Positions 60,091-64,000 of a stretch of DNA of 64,000 nucleotides are shown piece after piece. The stretch comes from Kitasatospora indigofera (GTDB taxonomy: Bacteria > Actinomycetota > Actinomycetes > Streptomycetales > Streptomycetaceae). A program made the translations under genes and the position numbers. The notes below the pieces were generated by a model, which made no database searches, was not told where the DNA came from, and saw only the letters and a list, made by a program, of their open reading frames with translations. Each line of letters starts with the position of its first letter. The stretch's first letter is position 1. The stretch spans positions 62,001-126,000 of the forward strand of contig NZ_BNBO01000004.1 of the NCBI RefSeq assembly GCF_014655955.1, written 5' to 3'.

Positions 60091-60196
60091 CGGAGTTCTC
60101 CTGTGTGGGGGATGCGCCGGGAAGGGGCGCGCGTAACAGGGGGACGCTCCCCGAGGGACGGGAGCCGTGGCGTGCCGCACTCAGGCCGTGCCAAAC

Positions 60197-60212
60197 AATG
60201 GACTGGACCAGA
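60197..60212 (-). promoter_or_regulatory. Candidate DasR-responsive element / promoter of the deacetylase gene
   Basis: Read on the minus strand, TCTGGTCCAGTCCATT agrees at 12 of 16 positions with the DasR consensus ACTGGTCTAGACCAGT. It sits between TTGACG (-35 candidate, 60223-60218) and CATTGT (-10 candidate, 60200-60195), 107 bp upstream of the start. N-acetylglucosamine control of a glycan deacetylase would make biological sense. Confidence 0.45.
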
Positions 60213-60400
60213 CGGTCCGTCAAGAGCCGGACGCGCGGCGTGACAGCGGGCCCGGCGGGGAGCGTCGCCCCCTCCGGCGGCACCGGACCGACGGACGTCG
60301 GGTGCTTCCGCCGGCCGGTCCGGATCAACCGGCCTCCGGTGCTTCCGCCGGCCGCTCCGGAGGCGGAGAATGAGGGGTCGTCGTCCCGTAGGAGGTCAGG

Positions 60401-61177
60401 GTGTTCCGCCGCTGGTGGTTCATCGGCCTGCTGCCCGGCCTGGCGGAGGGGCGTCCGGCCCGCGGCGGGCGCGTCCCCAAGGAGCGGCAGGAGCTGGTGC
60501 TCCGCGAGTGGGAGGTGCTCCGTGACCGGCTGACGCGGTTCGCCGCCGAGCGGGTCGCGACGGCGGGCGAGGTCTTCCGGGCCGCCGAGCTGGACCTGCC
60601 GCCGGAGGAGGGCGCGGCCCGGCGGGAGTACCTCTGGGCGCTGGACGCCTACCAGGCCGCCGGGAAGCTGCTGGACGAGGCGGCGGACCTCCCCGACCTG
60701 ACGGCGGCGGTGGTGCTGGCCGAGCGGGCCGTTGAGCGGCTCGCGGCGGCCCATGCCGCGCACGCCGGCCGCCGGCCGGGCCCGCCGGTGCTGCGCTGCT
60801 TCTACAACCCGCTGCACGGCGCCGTGCCGGCCGCCCCGCCCAAGCAGTCCAACAAGGCCCGCCGGCGCCCCCGGCTGGGCGCCCGGGAGGCGGCCGCCGA
60901 CCGCAGGCCCGCCTGCGCCGCCTGCCGCCGGGCGATCATCGCCGGGCAGCCCCCGGACGTCCTGCCCGCGCTGCTCCCGGCCGGCGCCACCGGGCGCCGC
61001 TCACCGGGCGTGCTGGTGCCCTACTACGCCGTCCCGCAGCAGTGGTCGCCGTGGTCCGCCACGGCCTGCGGCGCGTACGGCGAGGACGGGCCGGCCCTGG
61101 TCCTGCGCGGGGAGCACCGCCGCCGCCCCCCGCGCGGCCGCCGCACCCGTCCGGGCGCCACCGGCCGGCCGGACTGA
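60401..61177 (+). CDS. Conserved hypothetical protein with CxxC and membrane-proximal N-terminus (258 aa)
   Basis: It starts VFRRWWFIGLLPGL, a short hydrophobic patch that could be a membrane anchor. A helical region (KERQELVLREWEVLRDRLTRFAAERV) follows, then CFYNPLHGAVPAAPPKQ, a CAACRRAI cysteine pair and an Arg/Pro-rich tail. GTG 60401 has GGAGG 6 nt upstream. The CFYNPLHG / CxxCR arrangement is reminiscent of TPM-associated streptomycete proteins of unknown function. No enzymatic motif is seen. Confidence 0.72.
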   Translation: MFRRWWFIGLLPGLAEGRPARGGRVPKERQELVLREWEVLRDRLTRFAAERVATAGEVFRAAELDLPPEEGAARREYLWALDAYQAAGKLLDEAADLPDLTAAVVLAERAVERLAAAHAAHAGRRPGPPVLRCFYNPLHGAVPAAPPKQSNKARRRPRLGAREAAADRRPACAACRRAIIAGQPPDVLPALLPAGATGRRSPGVLVPYYAVPQQWSPWSATACGAYGEDGPALVLRGEHRRRPPRGRRTRPGATGRPD

Positions 61178-61267
61178 CCGGCCCGCCGGGCCACCCTTCG
61201 GCCGGGCCACCCTTCTGCCGGGCCCCCGCCGGCACTGACCTCGCGCGCCGCCGCGGATCCGGCCGGC

Positions 61268-61639
61268 TCAGGGTTGGCAGGAGAACGGTTGCCTCCCGGT
61301 GGCCTCGCAGACGGCCGTCCCCGCGGCGAGCTGCGTCTCGACCGAGCTGCCGCTCCGGCTCGACTGCTCCGCCGCCGCCTGCGCCTGGACCTTCGAGCTG
61401 GGGGAGAAGCAGTCGTGGTGCCGCGTGATGACGTCGGCCGCCGCTCGCGCCTGGAGCTGTCGCCGGGCACCGGCCTGGCCCGGCTTCAGCCGCTCGTCGA
61501 CGGAGCCGTTCGCCACCCGGCTCGCCTCCGCGCAGGACGGTCCGTCGGAACCGGTGCTGCGCGCACCCACCGCGCGGCCGTCGCCGGCCAGGACGACGGC
61601 TCCGACTGCGGCCGGGGCGAATGTCCAGGGTCTTCTCAT
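61268..61639 (-). CDS. Small secreted hypothetical protein (123 aa)
   Basis: An Arg-containing n-region and hydrophobic stretch (MRRPWTFAPAAVGAVVLAG) suggest export, followed by a soluble Ala/Arg/Ser-rich region with four cysteines (SCAEA, DCFSPS, VCEAT, SCQP), likely two disulfides. ATG 61639 is chosen as the start of the signal-like sequence; the SD is weak and a start at 61720 also exists. No family is recognised. It lies next to the MITE-like element. Confidence 0.6.
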   Translation of the reverse strand: MRRPWTFAPAAVGAVVLAGDGRAVGARSTGSDGPSCAEASRVANGSVDERLKPGQAGARRQLQARAAADVITRHHDCFSPSSKVQAQAAAEQSSRSGSSVETQLAAGTAVCEATGRQPFSCQP

Positions 61640-61739
61640 GCCCGGCACCGTAGGGCCGGCCGGGCGCCCGCGGACAGGGAATTCCGGGACCGGCGGCTCC
61701 GTCCGGAACCGCCCCCGCAACCGGCCCGCCGGACCGGCT

Positions 61740-61908
61740 CTAGGCCGTGTCTGACAATTCGCGGCGGATCAGCGCGCGTCGTTGGGCGCCCGGCTGGGCG
61801 TGCGCCCGCATCGTCCTCGTACTTGGCCGTACTCGGGCGATTCGGGCGTGCGTCCAGGCGGGATGCCCGGCGTCGCGTGCCCGGCGGGAATTGTCAGACA
61901 CGGCCTAG
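61740..61908. mobile_element. MITE-like element (169 bp) with 21-bp perfect terminal inverted repeats
   Basis: The termini 61740-61760 and 61888-61908 are perfect inverted copies (CTAGGCCGTGTCTGACAATTC and its complement). Each ends in CTAG, so a CTAG target duplication or a TA/CTAG-type insertion site is likely, as for IS5/IS1182-like elements. The 127-bp interior has no ORF. The right CTAG supplies the TAG stop codon of the acyl-CoA ligase gene. The element is presumably mobilised in trans by a related transposase elsewhere in the genome. Confidence 0.85.
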
Positions 61909-63731
61909 GGCGAGTACAACTCCTCGATGTCCTCCGCGTACCGCTCGGTGATCGCCGCCCGGCGCAGCTTCAGCGACGGGGTCATCAGGCCCAGCTCCAG
62001 GGTGAACTCCCGGGGGAGCAGCCGGAAGGCGCGGATCGACTCGGCCCGGGAGACGGCGGTGTTGGCGGCGGCCACGGCCCGCTGGATCTCGGCGTGCAGC
62101 TCCTCGTCGGCGAGCACCCCCCACTCGTCAAGCTGCTCGCGGCCGTGCGTCTTCAGCCAGTGCGCCAGCGCCGGGCCGTCCAGGGTGATCAGCGCCGCGA
62201 CGTACGGGCGGTCGTCGCCGACCACCAGGCACTGGGAGACCAGCGGGTGGGCCTGCACCCGCTCCTCCAGGCTGCTCGGCGCGAGGTTCTTGCCGCTGCT
62301 GGTGACGATCAGGTCCTTCTTGCGGCCGACGATGCTGAGGTAGCCGTCCTCGTCGAGGTGGCCGAGGTCGCCGGTGGCGAGCCAGCCGTCGTAGAGCGCC
62401 TCGGCGGTACATCGCGGGTGGTTGAGGTAGCCGCCGAAGACCATCGGGCCGCGCACCCACACCTCGCCGTCGTCGGCGATCGACACCGCGGCGCCGGGCA
62501 GCGGGAGCCCGACGGTGCCGAACTTGGCCCGGCCGGGCGGGTTGGCGGTGACCGCCGCCGAGGTCTCGGTCAGGCCGTAGCCCTCGTAGAGGGTCATCCC
62601 GGCGCCGGCGAAGAACAGCCCGAGGTCCCGGCCGAGGGTGGACCCGCCGGACATCAGGTTGCGGACCCGGCCGCCGAGCACCGCCCGGAGCCGCTGGTAG
62701 ACCGTCCGGTCGTAGGCGGCGTGCCGCAGCCGCAGCCGGGGGCCGGGGCCGGGCCCGTGCCCGAGCGCCTTCTGCTCGCGGGCGGCGGCCCATTCGACGG
62801 CCACCCGGGCGGCCTGCTCGAAGAGTTCGGCCCGCCCGGCCTCCTCGGCCGCCCGCCGGGCCTGCTGGTAGATCTTCTCCAGCAGGTACGGCACGGCGAT
62901 CAGCACGCTGGGCCGGTAGGCGGCCAGTGCGGGCAGCAGGCTGTCGGTGCTGATCTCCGCCAGGTGCCCGAGCCGGATGCCGCCGCGGACGGCCGCGATC
63001 TGGGCGACCCGCCCGTACACGTGGGCCATCGGCAGGAAGAGCAGGGTGGAGGGCGGTTCGGAGCCGGAGTCCTGGAAGACCTCGTGCCAGCCGTCGAGCA
63101 GGGTGTCGGCCTCGACGGCCAGGTTGCCGTGGGAGAGCAGGCAGCCCTTGGGCCGGCCGGTGGTGCCCGAGGTGTAGATGACGGTGGCGACGGTGTCGGG
63201 GGTGACGCCGAGGCGCTGGCGGTGCACCAGGGAGTCGGGAACGCCCCGGCCGTCCTCGGTGATGGCCCGGACGCAGTCCTGGTCGAGCTGCCAGATCCCG
63301 TTCAGGTCGGGCAGCGCGTCGCAGACCGCGCCGACGGTCATCGCGTGGTCCTCGTCCTCCACCACGCAGGCGACCGCCTGCGTCTCGGCGAGGATCCAGC
63401 GGACCTGCTCGGCGGCCGAGGTGGGGTAGACCGGGACGGAGATCGCGCCGATGGACCAGAGCGCGTAGTCGAAGAGGGTCCACTCGTAGCGGGTGCGGGA
63501 CATCAGGGCGACCCGGTCGCCGTACCGCACGCCGCGGGTGAGCAGGCCCTTGGCGAGGGCGAGCACCTCGTCCCGGAAGCCGGCCGCGGTCACTTCCCGC
63601 CACTGCTCGGAGCCGGCCGCGCGGCGGGCCAGCTGGACCAGTCCGGGGGTGCGTTCGGCGGTGTCGTAGAGCGAGTCGGCGAGTCCGCCGGAGGCGGTGG
63701 CGGGCGCGGCGGTGCTGGTGGACTCGCGCAC
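61905..63731 (-). CDS. Long-chain fatty-acid-CoA ligase (FadD15-like AMP-forming)
   Basis: A 608-residue adenylate-forming enzyme that activates fatty acids to acyl-CoA. The P-loop is VIYTSGTTGRPKG; A5 is YEGYGLTETSAA; A7/A8 is YDGWLATGDLGHLDEDGYLSIVGRKKDLIVTSSGKN with the hinge; the C-terminal Lys lies in LMTPSLKLRRAAI. This is the long-chain branch (LPREFTLELGLMTPSLKLRR). GTG 63731 has GGGGGGA upstream. The stop codon lies in the end of a MITE-like insertion, so the original C-terminus may have been slightly different. Confidence 0.93.
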   Translation of the reverse strand: MRESTSTAAPATASGGLADSLYDTAERTPGLVQLARRAAGSEQWREVTAAGFRDEVLALAKGLLTRGVRYGDRVALMSRTRYEWTLFDYALWSIGAISVPVYPTSAAEQVRWILAETQAVACVVEDEDHAMTVGAVCDALPDLNGIWQLDQDCVRAITEDGRGVPDSLVHRQRLGVTPDTVATVIYTSGTTGRPKGCLLSHGNLAVEADTLLDGWHEVFQDSGSEPPSTLLFLPMAHVYGRVAQIAAVRGGIRLGHLAEISTDSLLPALAAYRPSVLIAVPYLLEKIYQQARRAAEEAGRAELFEQAARVAVEWAAAREQKALGHGPGPGPRLRLRHAAYDRTVYQRLRAVLGGRVRNLMSGGSTLGRDLGLFFAGAGMTLYEGYGLTETSAAVTANPPGRAKFGTVGLPLPGAAVSIADDGEVWVRGPMVFGGYLNHPRCTAEALYDGWLATGDLGHLDEDGYLSIVGRKKDLIVTSSGKNLAPSSLEERVQAHPLVSQCLVVGDDRPYVAALITLDGPALAHWLKTHGREQLDEWGVLADEELHAEIQRAVAAANTAVSRAESIRAFRLLPREFTLELGLMTPSLKLRRAAITERYAEDIEELYSP

Positions 63732-64000
63732 GTTCCCCCCGATTTCCGTGACGGCTTCGCCTGCCGGGGCCCGAGCGGGCGTCCGGTGCGGCGGCGCTGT
63801 GGGACGGGCAGGTGGGAGCGAAGGTATCGGATTGCCGTGTCACTGCCCAGGGCTGTAGCGGTCATGGGACGAGATCGGCACCTACCGGTGAGGAAAGTGC
63901 CTGTACGGGCGGCGACCGGGGGCGCCAATCGGACTTAGCGGATCATACGGACAACCGCCTGTCAACGACCGGTTCGACCCTCGAACGAATGGTCAGGGCG
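63732..64000. other. Upstream region of the acyl-CoA ligase gene
   Basis: 269 bp to the window edge. It should hold the ligase promoter on the minus strand; the stretch 63880-63990 is somewhat AT-richer. No gene is identified. Confidence 0.4.

Noticed and set aside
1..64000. tRNA, rRNA and riboswitch genes
   Set aside because: No cloverleaf, rRNA segment or recognisable cobalamin, TPP, SAM or ydaO-type core was found by reading; a covariance-model scan would be needed to exclude them fully.

Overview
The window is chromosomal DNA of a very high-GC actinomycete, almost certainly a member of the Streptomycetaceae (Streptomyces or Kitasatospora). The evidence is extreme third-position GC, frequent GTG starts with ATGA/GTGA start-stop overlaps, a complete cvnABCD 'conservon', DmdR/IdeR-type iron boxes and many secreted proteins with actinobacterial signal peptides. 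No rRNA, tRNA, CRISPR array, plasmid or phage genes were seen. One short MITE-like element lies near the right end.

Layout. 0-4 kb: end of a molybdate ABC operon (modA, start of modB), an Rnl5-type RNA ligase and an amino-acid-type binding lipoprotein. 4-9.5 kb: an MHYT membrane sensor and the conservon cvnA-B-C-D. 9.5-15.3 kb: a hypothetical gene, the C4-dicarboxylate carrier dctA with its divergent two-component system, and a methyltransferase. 15.5-33 kb: a siderophore region in two arms. The left arm is a diaminobutyrate aminotransferase and decarboxylase behind a perfect iron box. The right arm is an ATP-grasp ligase, two IucA/IucC synthetases, a PLP decarboxylase, an FhuF-like reductase, an MFS exporter and a siderophore-binding lipoprotein, with two more iron boxes. 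Gene for gene this right arm matches the vibrioferrin (pvsABCDE) plan. Between the arms lie a tRNA-dependent cyclodipeptide synthase and a cytochrome P450 closely resembling mycobacterial Rv2275 and CYP121, which make mycocyclosin from cyclo(Tyr-Tyr), plus an inositol-phosphatase-like gene.

33-41 kb: a MerR regulator divergent from a Baeyer-Villiger monooxygenase / alpha-beta hydrolase / SDR operon (mymA-lipR-sadH-like), another SDR, a multidrug-type ABC exporter and a PlsC acyltransferase. 41-50.5 kb: an EF-hand protein, a GT2/CDP-glycerol polymerase fusion, YjbQ, a frameshifted DUF1990 gene, a small CxxC protein, and an ABC-2 exporter with its NarL-type two-component system. 50.5-64 kb: sbcC-sbcD, hypotheticals, a Nudix protein, a secreted SGNH lipase, a secreted polysaccharide deacetylase, the MITE and a long-chain acyl-CoA ligase.

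The most notable candidate is the CDPS + CYP121-like pair set inside a two-arm, iron-box-controlled, vibrioferrin-like siderophore locus. Family assignments rest on motif reading and remembered family sequences. No database search was run.
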